Assembly (NCBI RefSeq): GCF_901709675.1
Contig: NC_051106.1
Coordinates: forward strand, 10,240,001-10,304,000
From: Syngnathus acus
Taxonomy: Eukaryota; Chordata; Actinopteri; Syngnathiformes; Syngnathidae
Direction: 5' to 3'
DNA length: 64,000 bases
Shown here: positions 12,861-25,600 of the stretch, piece by piece
How positions within the stretch are numbered: the stretch's first letter is position 1
Layout of the letters: the number at the start of each line of letters is the position of its first letter
Notes under the pieces: model-generated
Told to the model about the DNA's origin: nothing
Seen by the model: only the letters and a program-made list of their open reading frames with translations
The model's database searches: none
Made by a program: the position numbers and the translations under genes

Positions 12861-15800
12861 CTACTTCTGGATGGGCATCAAGTCATCAATACTTTCTTCC
12901 ATCTCAAGCCTCTTCTCCATCTCCACCACAACTTTTACACCGTCAACTACCATCTGCACGAGCTGCACCTCAGTGAAACCCATTCTGTCAGTGTTGGAGA
13001 TGTCAAAGAGTCCATTATCTGGCTCGGTGTTCGCCCCGCCTGGAAAGAAATTGGACAAATCAATGGCCTGACGGGAAGCAGCATCATTTTGACCGACCGA
13101 AAGTCAAAGTCAAAGTCAGCTTTATTGTCAATCCCTTCATACGTCAAGACACACAAAGAAACCGAAATTCCGTTTCCTCCATCCCACGGTGACGAGACAT
13201 ACAAGTAGGCGACACAAAACAAAAACAAGAAGGCACAAACCATAAATAATAAATAAAATAAAATGAGCGATGAATAAAAACAGACCAATAACCCATTGAA
13301 TATGAGGGGCAAAACCGAGCCAGTGAGCATACAGCAAGAACAGGACGCTAAGCTGAAAGGGGGAGCGAGTTCAGGATCCTAACAGCCTGGAGTACGAAGC
13401 TGTTGGAAAGTCTGGTGGTGCGGGAGCGCAGGCTCCTGTACCGCCTCCCAGAGGGCAGAAGTTCAAACAAAGGGTGAGCGGAAGGAAGGAAGGAAGGAAG
13501 GAAGGAAGGAAGGAAGGCACTTTACCAGTTGCACGTTTCTCAAGCCTCAGCCGCTTAAGAACTTCTTCGAACTCCGGGCGTTTGTTCAGGTGTGGCAGCT
13601 TGACAATCACACCGGCACGGAGACTAGTGCCCAGGTTGGATGGGCAGGTTGAGATGAAGCCCAAGTGGTCATTCCACATGAATCCAAGCTCTTTCTCCTT
13701 GAGTTTGGACTCCAACTAAAAAGGAGCAATACAATGTCAACATGTCTGAAAGCTTGGTCTGGAGATCAAACAAACCTCTTGAATTCCCCTGCAGAAGCGA
13801 CTAAACGCCGCCTTCATGTTGCCACCTTTCTCAACGGAAATCACTTTGAGATGCTCCTCTTCGTTCACCCACACCAAGAAGGTATCGGCTTCATTGTGCC
13901 TTTCAAGAGAAGATGTGAATTTGTCATGAATGTTGCATTTCCAAGGCAAATGTGCAACTGTGTCTTACCAGACGCCTCTGCCGTCAGGCCAGTCACGGGC
14001 AATCCCCGAGGCAACCAGCTGAGGACACACCGGTTTGGGAAACAGCAAGTGCTTCTCGATCATTTGCTGCTGCTCATCTTCTGAAAGGGTCTTCAATGGC
14101 ACGTAGCTCCCCATCAGGTCTCCACTCAGCGATCCGAGAACTGCGCAACAACAAGCAACGTTGACGCACCTTCGAGTGCGCAGGCGAAAAGCATTACCTT
14201 CGGCGAAGAGCTGCCTGAGAAGACGTCTTTCTCCACGAGTGCAATGTGGCGGCAAGCAGAAGCTGCGAATGTTGCGACTGGCTCGGACGCGGGAAATCAG
14301 AACGTAGTTGGGGTCGAGGTCGTCGCCCCCCTTAGAGGTAGGTAAAAGACACAAATTGCCACACTCCACTTCCATCGACAAGCTATTGGAAAAGAACTGT
14401 AGTGTACCGCAAGGCTGTCTGGGTTGAAATCACTCTTGTGCATGTCGGTTGTCTTGTAACCATGTTTATCCTCAATGACAAAGTCAAAGAGTTCTTTGAA
14501 AACCTCGTAGGACTCCTCATCACCGGCCACACAGCCCATCGTCATACTGAACGGGTTGCCTGCAATTGGCAATATTGTCACCAAATGGGACCAGACCAAA
14601 CATTGGGTAGGGCTTAAGACTCGATTTACTGTACCTGGATTATCTACACCTGTCTGGATGACCCGGTCGATGGTGAAGCCATAAGGAGTTTTCCGCTCAC
14701 TCAGTGTTTTGTACAGGTCCAGTGTTAAGAACTTGGACATGTAGTTGTTGTGCATCGTCAGATCTGGAAAGTCCTTCTCGGGCGAATGCTTCTTCAAGCG
14801 AAGTTTGCCAGGCATCAGGTTGTTGATGGAGCCACCCTTTTCCAGCTTCTTCTCCATCTCCACCAGCAACTTAACGCCATCGATGACAATTTGGACAAGC
14901 TGCACCTCAGAGAAGCCCAGTCTGTCGGCGTTTGAGATGTCAAAGACTCCACCCACCGCAGCTGTGTCCACACCACCTGACAAGACAAGTATATGTCAGC
15001 ATACGTCCAGGAAAGCAAACAGCGTAAGGTTGGATCGATGTACCTACCTGTTCCACGTTTTTGGAGCCTCAGCTTCTTGAGAATCTCCTCAAACTTGGGG
15101 TGCTTGCTCATGTTTGGAAGCTTTACGTGCACACCGGCACGCAGACCGGTGCCCAGGTTGGAAGGGCAGGTCAAGATGTAGCCAAGGTGATCATTCCACA
15201 TGAATGCCTCACCTTTCTCCTTGATCACAGCCTCGAGCTGAATAGGACCGAGTCGATTGGTTTATCATGATGTCGTGCGGCGTCCACCTCCCATCTACAA
15301 ACCTCTCTGAGTCCGGTGCAAAAGCGAGTGAACACGTCCTTCATGTTGCCACCCTTCTCCATGGAAATCACTCGCAGATGGTCTTCCTCATTCACCCACA
15401 CCAGGAACGTTTTGTCGTCGTTGTGCCTTTTGAAGGAGACAATTCATTGGTTCATCCTTCTAAATCTTCCATATGTCAACTTGGGACAAGAGGCTCTTTC
15501 TTACCAGATGCCTCTGCCGTCAGGCCAGTCACGGGCCATCCCGGAGGCAACCAGCAGGGGAGACACTGGCTTGTCAAACAGGAAGTGGTCATTGATGAGC
15601 TGCTGCTGCTGCTCCTCAGTCATGCTCTTCAAGGTGTAGTATTTCCCTTGAAATTCTCCAGTGAGTGTGTCTAGAGCTGCAGAAAAAGCATCAACGAAGA
15701 GTTCCTTCTGATGTCCACTGTACCTCCATGGCAGGCTCATACCTCCAATGAAAAGCTTCTCCAGAGCACGTCTTTCTCCACGGCTGCAGAGCGGCGGCAG

Positions 15801-18800
15801 GCAGAAGCCACGGATGCTGCGGCCTGTTCGGACCCGGCAGCTCAGAACGTATTTGGGGTTGAGGTCTTTGCCCCCCTGGCAAGGCCAGAGCAGACTAAGG
15901 TTTGTTGCAATCCAAATGAAACGTCAATCTCCAGTTCAAATGCTACTTTACCCTCAGGTGGCCCGGATTAAGGTCAGTCTTATGCATGTCTGTGGGTTTG
16001 TATCCTCCGTGTCTGTCTTGAATCACAAGGTCCATCAAGCCTCTGAAGACGTTGTATGACTCCTCATCTCCGGCCACGCAGCCCACCGTCTTGATAAAGG
16101 GGTGACCTACGCACATTTCACAGCGGAAGACGTGGCGGCACAGGGACAGAAAAGTCCAAAAGATGCATTCTCTCTCCAAAGAAGTCTACCTGGATTATCC
16201 ACGCCTGTCTGAATAACATCATCGACGGTGAAGCCATTGGGGGTGCACCGTTGCCTCAGCGTCTTGTACATTTCAAGGGTTAAGAACTTGGCAATGTGGT
16301 TGTTGTGCTGACTGAGATCTGGGAACTCATCCTTTGAAGAAAAGACAGTCATCTGAAGGTCAGCTGGCATTAGGTCGTCGATGGGCTCCTCCTTCTCTAG
16401 CCTCTTCTCCATTTCCACGAGCAGCTTGATGCCGTCCACCACTATCTGGACCAGCTGCACTTCAGAGAAACCGAGCCTGTCCGCATTGGAGATGTCAAAG
16501 ACCCCATCCACAGCATCTGTATCCACACCACCTGATGAACACAAGTGATGTATTCAACATCAAAACGGTGCTCCAAAAATCGAATTTGACCAGAAGGTGA
16601 CTACACGTACCGGTTCCACGTTTCTGGAGTCTCAACCTTCGAAGAACCTCCTCAAACTCAGGATGCTTGCTCATGTTTGGTAGCTTCACATGTACGCCGG
16701 CACGAAGACCAGTGCCCAGGTTGGACGGGCACGTCAGGATGTAGCCAAGGTGCTCGTTCCGCATAAACGCTTCACCTTTCTGCTTGATGGAGGACTCGAT
16801 CTTAAAACGGATGGTCAAAACAGGTGATGAGAAGCAAAAATGCTTGAAACATTTGACTCCTGAATGTCGAAAAACCTCTTTGAGTCCGCTGCAGAAGCGA
16901 GTGAACACTTCCTTCAAGTTGCTGTCTTTCTGCATGGAGATGACTCGCAAATGGTCCTCCTCGTTCACCCACACCAAGAATGTCTTGCTGTCGTTGTGCC
17001 TTGAAAGGGAAAAAAAAGATTCTCAAATCAAATGCTTCGACGCTTCAGACGCTGCTGCATCTTACCAGATGCCTCTGCCGTCAGGCCAGTCACGGGCCAT
17101 CCCTGAGGCCAGCAGGAGAGGGGACACTGGCTTGTCAAACAGCAAGTGGTCATTGATGAGCTGCTGCTGCTCCTCCTCCGTCATGTTCTTCAAGGCGTAG
17201 TATTTTCCCTGAAGGTCGCCACTCAGAGAGTCCAGTGCTGTGTTTAGGAAAGTCACTATGAATGTCCAATTGTGCTAATACGGTGCATCGACAGGTTGCT
17301 TCTGGTCGCTCTGTTGTTTACCTTCGACAGAAAGCTTCTCAATCGCACGCCTCTCTCCACGGCTACACAGCGGCGGCAAGCAGAACCCGCGGATGCTACG
17401 GCCGGTTCGTACTCGGGCGCTCAGAACGTACTCTGGGTCCAAATCATCACCTCCCTGAAGCATCACACAAGAAGTTTGTTTCTCTGCGGTCCAAATGTCA
17501 AGGGGAAAAAGTGCTCGACCTTCAGATTGTCTGGGTTGAGATCGGTCTTGTGATTGTCTTTGGCTTTGAAACCTCGATGTCTGGCTTCAATCACGAGATC
17601 CAGCAGGTCTCTGAAGACCACATATGACTCCTCATCTCCAGCCACACACCCAACGGTCATGATGAAGGGATGGCCTGCAGTCAGATACGTCAACTTAGAC
17701 AAACAACTCCAAGATGGCTGCCAGTTCCCGGGTGAGTTACTGTACCTGGATTATCAACGCCCGTCTGGATGACATCATCAATGGTGAAGCCATTGGGAGT
17801 TGTACGATCCTTCAGCTTCTTATACATCTCCAAAGTTAGTATTTTGGCCATGTGGTTATTGTGCTTCCTGAGATCAGGAAACTCGTCCGTAGTCGTCAGT
17901 CCCTTCAGCCGGACGCCGCTAGGCATGAGATCGTCAATGTGCTCGTCCATTGCCAGCCTCTTTTCCATTTCGACCAGCACCCTGATCCCGTCCACCACCA
18001 TCTGGACGAGTTTCACTTCGGAGTAACCCAGTCTGTCCTTGTTGGAGATGTCAAAGACTCCGTCCACAACGGCCGAGTCCCCGCCACCTGATGAACAAAT
18101 AAATGACCTTGGTGAACTTTACTGTTGAAATCAAATACAACAGGTTGTGCAATTGACCTGTTCCACATTTCTTCAGCCTCAGTCTCTTCAGAACCTCGTC
18201 AAAATCTGGGTGCTTGCTCAGGTTCGGCAGCTTCACGTGAACACTGGCACGCAGACCACTTCCCAAGTCGGACGGACAAGTGGTGATGTAGCCGTGGTGC
18301 TCGTTGCGCATAAACACATAGCCTTTCTTCTTGAACAAGGACTCCATCTAAACACCATCAGGTCACAGCCATCAAATAAATATCAAGTCACTTGAATGCG
18401 ATGAAATATTTCCTATCGAAATCAACTAGAAACCTCTGCAAGTCCAAGACAGAAGCGAGTGAACACTTCCTTCATGTTGCCGCCTTTTTGCATGGAGATC
18501 ACCCTCAGATGGTCCTTCTCGTTCACCCACACCAGGAATGTCTTGAATTCGTTACACCTTCAAATGCAAATATCCCATCAATGTAGACACATTCGTTCCA
18601 AATGGTATGAACGATTCCAAATCAATCCAATCCAATGTATCATCATCATCATCACCAGATTCCTCTGCCTTCAGGCCAATCACGAGCCATGCCGGCGGCC
18701 AGGAGCAGAGGAGACGTGGGCTTTTCAAACAAAAAGTGGTCGTAAATCATCTGCTGTTGTTCAGCCTCCATCATGTCCTTTAAAGGGTGGTATTTCCCCT

Positions 18801-21782
18801 GTAGGTCTCCAGTCAGTGACTCCAGAACTGCAAGTGCGCCAGAGGATTATTTGACACGTTTCCACGCCGATGAGTCGGATGGGATTTGACGAAGCTCTCT
18901 CGGTCATTACCTTGAGAAGAGAGCTTCTCCACAGCACGTCTCTCTCCTCGGCTGCAATTGGGTAGCAGGCAGAAGCCACGGATGCTGCGACCGGTGCGGA
19001 TACGGGAGCTCAGAACGTAGTTGGGGTCCAGGTCCTCACCCCCCTACAACAAGTCATTGAGAAGGTGATCAGTACCCAACGTGCATCTAATCAAGGCCTT
19101 TACCTTTAATTTCTCTGGGATGAGTTCAGTCTTGTGCTTGTGAGTTGGTTTGTATCCATGTTTGTCCTGAATCACGAGGTCCAGCAAGTCTTTGTAGAGC
19201 TCGTACGACTCCTCGTCTCCAGCCACACAGCCCACAGTCATGACAAAAGGATCACCTGCAGGCAGTGGTGTCATTGGGCAACAGGAATCCAGGAAGTAGA
19301 CGACGTTAGGATAGCTACCGACCGATGTTGTCCACGCCGGTCTGGATGACATCGTCTATGGTGTAGTCATTGGATGTGGTTCGCGCCCTCAGTTTTTGGT
19401 ACATTTCCAGGGTTAAGTGTTTGGCCATGTAGTTGTTGTGCCGACTGAGCTCTGGGAACTCCTCCTCGGCTGAAAGCCTCTTCCGCTCAGGCTGAGGCTT
19501 ATCCTCTGGATCTTTGGAGAAACTAAACAGAGAGACAGGTGTGTGAGTCCAGAACTGAAGACACTTTGGTTTGCTTTTACCTCTTGACACTGGGCATGAG
19601 ATTTTCAATGGGCTCTTGTATCTCCAGTCTCTTCTCCATCTCTACCAGCACCTTGACCCCGTCAATCACCATCTGGAGCAGCTCCACCTCCGAGAAGCCC
19701 AGTCTGTCAGCATTGGAGATGTCAAAGATGCCATCCACGGCACCGGTGTCCACGCCGCCTGACAAGACAAGTGTCTTACTTATTAATTAGTTCAAGTGCT
19801 TTGTGGTGTGTTTCTACCACTTTCACCAAATATCGAGAAAAAAACACACACGTACCAGTTCCACGTTTCTGGAGCCTCAGCCGCCTAAGAATTTCCTCAA
19901 AATCAGGGTGTTGGCTCAAGTTTGGAATTTTGACATGTACACCGGCACGCAGACCAGTGCCCAGATTGGACGGGCAGGTCAGAATGTAGCCCAGGTGCTC
20001 ATTCCACATGTACTCCTCCCCTTTTTCTTTGAACAAGGATTCCATCTTTAGAAAAAGAAAAAAAAAACAACCACAGCAATGAAGTCATCATACAGCTTTT
20101 TGAGCTTGTTTTTTGTCCACGAGCAAATCCATCAAATCGTGATCACAAACAAACCTCTTTGAGTCCGGTGCAGAAACGAGTGAACGCTTCCTTCATGTTG
20201 CCGCCTTTCTGCATGGAGATCACTCGTAGATGATCCTCTTCATTCACCCAAACCAGGAACGTCTTGTCGTTATTGTGCCTTTCAAGGAAAAGAACAAGTA
20301 TGAGGACCAAGTGGGCTTTCAAGTTTCACGCAGATAGATCTTAATGAACCTCCTCACCAGATGCCTCTGCCGTCAGGCCAGTCGCGAGCCATCCCCGAGG
20401 CCAGCAGCAGAGGGGACACTGGCTTGTCAAACAGCATGTGGTCATCAATCAGCTGCTGCTGCTCCTCCTCAGTCATGTTCTTCAAGGCGTAGTATTTCCC
20501 TTGAAATTCTCCAGTTAGGGAATCCAGGACTGCCAAGAAGATCAAAAACACTCAGCCGAGCATAATGTTTCCATCGGCATTTTATACAGTACTGGAAGTA
20601 AGGCACATCATCCATAATGTTGAAAAATGACACTTGAAATTCCAAAGTCATCCAAATGTGTCGAGCTTGACGTCATCTGTTCATTACCTTCAACCGAGAT
20701 CCTCTCCACAGCCCGTCTCTCTCCCCGGCTGCTGTGTGGCGGCAGACAATAACCTCGGATGCTTCGGCCTGTTCGCACGCGGCTGCTCAGAACATAGTTG
20801 GAATCGAGGTCATCGCCCCCCTAAAGGAAGGCAGAGAAAATATTTCAAGTATTACCCCCTCGTCCCTGAAATCGTTCAATGTATCATCCGTGTAACACCG
20901 GGTGTACCTTCAGGTGTTCCGGGTCCAGATCGGTCTTGTGATCGTCCGACGGTCTGTAACCTCCGTGTCTTTCCTGAATCACAAGGTCCATCAGGTCTTT
21001 GAAGACTTCGTACGACTCCTCATCTCCAGCCACGCAGCCCACCGTCATGATAAACGGGTGACCTACATTCCATTCATCAAAGTCAACGACTCTGGCGTGG
21101 TTCAACCTTGGTGACTCAAATTGTACCTGGATTATCCACTCCTGTCTGAATGACATCATCGATGGTGAAGCCATTGGGGGTACACTTGGCCCTCAGCTTG
21201 TTGTACATGTCCATCGTTAAAAACTTGGCCATGTAGTTGTTGTGCTGACTCAAATTGGGGAAGTCATCCTTCACTGACTTCTCCATCAACTCAAGTTTGG
21301 CCATTTCATCAGAGCTGGACAAAACCAATCAGGGCATGTGATTTATTATTCAGTTGGATGAAGATAGACCAAAGCAAAACGAGCCCAACATTGATGCACA
21401 TTGTGCTGTTTTGATTTCTTGTGGTATTTTATTTGACCCAATGTAGTTTACGCCACCGATCAAAACTATAGTTTGGACCGTTAGCGGTCTAGAAAAAAAG
21501 ATGAAAGCGATTGACAACATTCTGTCATTTCTCCCGATATATGCATTTTCAATAATAGAGATGCTCTAAGACAAGAACAGCGTCACTCATCTCAGGTTGG
21601 AATTATTATCACATATATAGATATTTTCTGTCAAATGTGTTTTGCTTTCTAATTGAGGTGTAAAAAAACGGATGACCACTTTGAAGAGGAGGAATACTCC
21701 AAGCAAATAATTAGCGTATTGCAAGTGAATCATTTAACATTTCTCAGCGTCTAACTTACACTTGTTCAACAGTGTCTGACAT
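12861..21782 (-). CDS. Five-domain (flagellar-type) creatine kinase
   Basis: ATP:guanidino phosphotransferase; transfers phosphate between ATP and creatine. One frame joins 33 exons, 1,885 aa: 21760-21782, 21127-21314, 20908-21062, 20688-20820, 20358-20529, 20155-20278, 19856-20045, 19581-19758, 19323-19522, 19104-19255, 18911-19043, 18656-18827, 18434-18557, 18158-18347, 17746-18087, 17520-17674, 17322-17454, 17066-17237, 16876-16999, 16611-16800, 16190-16531, 15952-16106, 15743-15875, 15505-15676, 15303-15426, 15048-15237, 14635-14976, 14408-14559, 14198-14330, 13969-14140, 13776-13899, 13526-13715, 12861-13039. Domains: about 1-387, 388-770, 771-1143, 1144-1515, 1516-1885. The reactive Cys of the CPSN motif is at 289, 672, 1044, 1416 and 1787. 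Catalytic Glu (muscle CK 232) is kept in domains 1, 3, 4, 5 but is Lys621 in domain 2. There is one start, one stop, and no Gly2 for myristoylation. Sea urchin flagellar CK has three domains; five is unusual. Confidence 0.9.
13090..13525. mobile_element. Dispersed teleost repeat fragment plus (GAAG)n in the last CK intron
   Basis: This is the only long intron near the 3' end. It holds a fragment starting with three AAAGTC copies and GCTTTATTGTCA, and ending with AAGCTGTTGGAAAGTCTGGT and CGCCTCCCAGAGGGCAG, which I recognise as a common fish interspersed repeat. It closes with a (GAAG)n tract at 13482-13517. The family is not assigned. A similar CTTTATTGTCATTGTCACAC segment is near 36070. Confidence 0.6.
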
Positions 21783-21918
21783 GTTTCCGTCTTCTCTCAG
21801 ATGCAGCACTAACTAGTAAGAGTAAGGACCGCTCAGCTTTCGGAGATATGAGAAAGGTTGCACAGGGAGCGTTGTCAAGCTGAATGTTCGAAAACGCATG
21901 CAAGTGCGTGTGTCCCAA

Positions 21919-21927
21919 CCTATATAG
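21919..21927 (-). promoter_or_regulatory. Candidate TATA box of the creatine kinase gene
   Basis: GCTATATAGG on the minus strand about 140 bp upstream of the ATG at 21782. Other genes in the window lack an obvious TATA box. A TATA promoter would fit tissue-restricted expression; this is inference. Confidence 0.5.
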
Positions 21928-22683
21928 CCAGCCCCAACGTCAGCACCACGAACTGTCCACTCAACGCGACAGGCCGACGTGTGCGAGCGTTCAAGGAGAT
22001 CGTATGGTCGACGTGCGCTTTGTGCAAAAAAGCTTCTTCCATTAAGGCGTCATCTTCCGATTTGTGACGGGAGCTTTGATGGAAAACCGACGCACAATAC
22101 AATGAACTTTGGTAGTCAACAATGCAATGCGTTGTATCACTGTGACTTGGTTCGACTTGTCTGACTCGAAACTCTGAACATGCAATTGTTTGAATAAAAA
22201 ATAAATGTATTATTATGATCTAAAAGATTACGTTTGGTCACACGCAGCATGAATCATTCCAAATTCAACAAGGTGCCTCAGCATAGCCAGATGATGGCGC
22301 TATTGTTCTCTTCAATGTGCTAGTGTAGCTATTACAACCTGTCAATTATGGAGACTGAAATGTTTATGCTTGTGAAGCCTAAAAGAAAATTCATTCGACT
22401 ACGAGAAATTCCATTCCAATAAAAAAAAAAAACGTCTTTGTTTTTGTTTTGTTCGTTTCATTCCCCCCCCCTCCTTTGTATTTCTATTTTGTATTTGTTG
22501 ATCAACAGTTTGACTGTTTTTTTGTCCAGTATTTGCGTTGATTTCTACAAATAAATCTCATATTTGTTAAATTTGTGTTTTGTTCCAATAAAGTAAAACA
22601 AATATTTTATTTGTTCATGTCGCACTGTACATGACGTCATCAATCCGCGACTACATGTTCAGCAGGCGTAAACAGAGTAAAAC
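21928..22683. promoter_or_regulatory. Divergent interval between creatine kinase and nrde2
   Basis: No gene is seen. A perfect palindromic CRE/ATF site, TGACGTCA, lies at 22632-22639, 45 bp upstream of the nrde2 ATG. The rest is AT-rich with short A and C runs. Confidence 0.55.
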
Positions 22684-25600
22684 ATGGCACTGTTTCCAGC
22701 CTTTGCTGATGTGAGCAGTGACAAGGTTGAAGACCCATCTAATGGTAAAGAGATCTTATTCAACAAGTTACTATATAGTGTTTGGAGTTGTTACATTCCA
22801 AGAATGTCTACCAAGTGGGACAGCGAACATTACTTTTCGCAACGCTGGTCATGTCCGGTGAAACAATTCTGTTGTCCATATGATGTCAGGCTCATCTAGT
22901 TTTATGCAGATGCTAATGATTAAAGCCACATGCTTGCTGTTAGTAGCACCCGCTGGTGTGTTTGAATTGAACCGAATGCTAATGCTACGCGGATATCAGC
23001 AAGCAGAGGTGGGAGATTGGAAGTCATCTCGAAAGAACTTGCGATTTAACACTGATTCGCGACTCCTTCACCTCTGTCAAATGGTAATTTGCTGACTGAT
23101 GGAGATCAGAAAACAATATGAGTGATCATGCATTACATGGAAGCACAGTGATTACCCTTATCTGTTCACTGAACTAAGTGAGACTTTTTTTGTTTTCTCA
23201 TTTAGAATTGAAGTGGTTGAATAATAAGAGTTTTCCGACCAGCGATGCCCTGTCCCTGCATCATCGCTTTTTAGAGATCAAAAGTGAGGGAGTACTCCAA
23301 GACTCAAGGTAACATTTTGGAGAAAGTAAAGTGATCTGTCAATAATAATGGACGTGCTGCTGAACGTGTTGTTGCTTTATATTCAGTTCAGACAGAACAA
23401 ATGAGGATAATGTACCAACAAGGAAGAAGAAAACAAAGCGTGGAGAAAAAAAGAAAAAGCACAAAGAAAAGATTAGACGATCAACACAAAGCAGTGGATC
23501 AGACTCTGAACCGATTTTCCCAAGTGATCTCAAGCGAAAACAAACAAACAGGTACACACACCACCTAGTGCGCTTCCATTAAATTCTACTTTTGATTTCA
23601 GTCATCCACACTCAGTGATTTGTTTATGGTTGACACGTGCCGTCTTACAGACAACAGGCTGCTCCAGTGGCAACTTCTTTCTCCTGGTTGGATGATCTTC
23701 CGTCGCCCGCTGCACAGCCGTTCTGCGTCGACTCTAAAGCTGATGCTTCCAACTGGACATACAAGTCTCTATACAGAGGAGATGTCGCAAGGTAACACAA
23801 AACATTCGAATGGTACGGCTGGAAGCTTGACGGTCCACTCTGCTGTTTGTTTTCATAATATAAAAGCACAACTAGGGCTGTTTGTCTGAACAAGGCTCAA
23901 ATGTGATCACGCGCAAGTGGTACTTTGTTATTGCAGGTATAAGAGGAAAGGCATCTCATCACTGGGTCTGGATCCTCTCAAACAAGAAGTCCACTGGGAG
24001 GACGTGAATAAGAAACATAAACGGGGGGACAAGAAGAAAGGCGCAGACAGATACTTTTCCACAGCCTGTCGTCAGTTGCTCAGGTCCGAGCAGCCTCTCC
24101 CGACATTACCGAGAGTTTGCGAAAGCAATCGTGTCACCCATTCCAACCCCTTTCTTCCACTGGAAGACATTGAGGGGGAGCAGAAAGGAGAGGCGTCCCA
24201 AGGTAGTACGATTTGGCTCCGGAACATGATGGACCCACCTGTCCGGGTAATTTAAGCATCTCACCTGGTTTTCCTGTGTGGCTCCAGGTGGCAGAGCACA
24301 AAGTTCCTCAGTGAATCCACTCGGCGTGTACGACTCCACCACTGCCCTCTGGCTGCAGGGCAAGGGAAAGCAGGATGAGGCAGATCACCCCGACGAGCAA
24401 AAGCTGGAGACAGGGCAAGAAGCTGTGCTTTTGACCGGCCGGACTGAAGAATTCAACCGGAAACTGAGAGAGCAACCAGAGGACACTCAGCTCTGGCTAG
24501 AATTCATTCGATATCAGGTAGGAAGACTCTTTTGCTGCGGTCGTGCTCGCAACTTTGCACGCACTCTTGAATGACTTGTCACGTATCGAGCTCATCTCGC
24601 CTTTAGGATGAGTTGGGTGCAACAGTATTTGGAGGTGAGGAAGCGCAACAGGGCAAAGAGTTAGCGGAGCGCCGCGGCAAGTCTTCGTACAAAGCCGTGC
24701 TGGAGAAAAAGCTGAGCATTGCGGAGCGTGCTGTGGCGACCAACCCCGGCTGTGTGGCTTTGCAGCGGGAAAGACTCCGGATCTGCCAAGAGCTTTGGGA
24801 ACCGGCGGCTCTGGCTAAAGAATGGAAGAAACTGGTAACTTCACTGCCCTTGTCGTTTCACCCCAAAACGTACCGTCTCAAGCAATGAGGCTAACTCTTG
24901 TTTTGATCTTTTCTCCAAGGTCTTTCTCCACCCAAATAGTGGGCCTTTATGGAGGGAGTATCTGCTGTTCACCCAGAGCTACTTCAGCAGTTTCAGTGTG
25001 TCAAAGGTGAACTCTGCGTACGGGAAGTGTCTCAGCACGCTCAGCGCTGTCCGCGACGGCAGCATGCTGTCCCACCCAGCCTTGCCGGGGATCGAAGAGG
25101 ATATGCTCGGTAAGGCCATAGGAGCAACCCGCAACGTTCGATTCATTGCCTGCCCGTCCGTCTAGCTCGCCTTGAATTTAGTGGTAGACTTGACATGTCG
25201 TTTAGGTGTGAATTTGAAACATTGTCTGTCTCTGTGCCATGATTCAGATATCTTCACCAAGCAGTGTCATTTCCTCCGTCAGTCCGGTCACGCAGAGAAG
25301 GCACTGTCTCTCTTTCAAGCCATGATGGACTTTACCTTCTTCAAACCTGACAGCGTACGACAACTGCCCACCAAGCAACAGGTAACGCAAGTAACGCAAA
25401 TGCTGCATTCCCATCCAAATTTGAAATGTGAACGTCTCCAATCCTTGTGGTCTTGCATCAACACTGAGGCTATGACGTATTTTTGTCTTTTTCATCGGGT
25501 CGGTTGCTATCTTTGAGCTATGGTTGACTTTTGAGCTCGTGTGCTAAATTCAAGTTAGCAACATTGATGACAAGCTGAGTCATCTTGTTGCCCCCAGCCA

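Noticed and set aside
12861-21782. Reading the cluster as five separate tandem creatine kinase genes
   Set aside because: Three junction exons encode the end of one domain and the start of the next without a stop or a new promoter, and phases run through all 33 exons.
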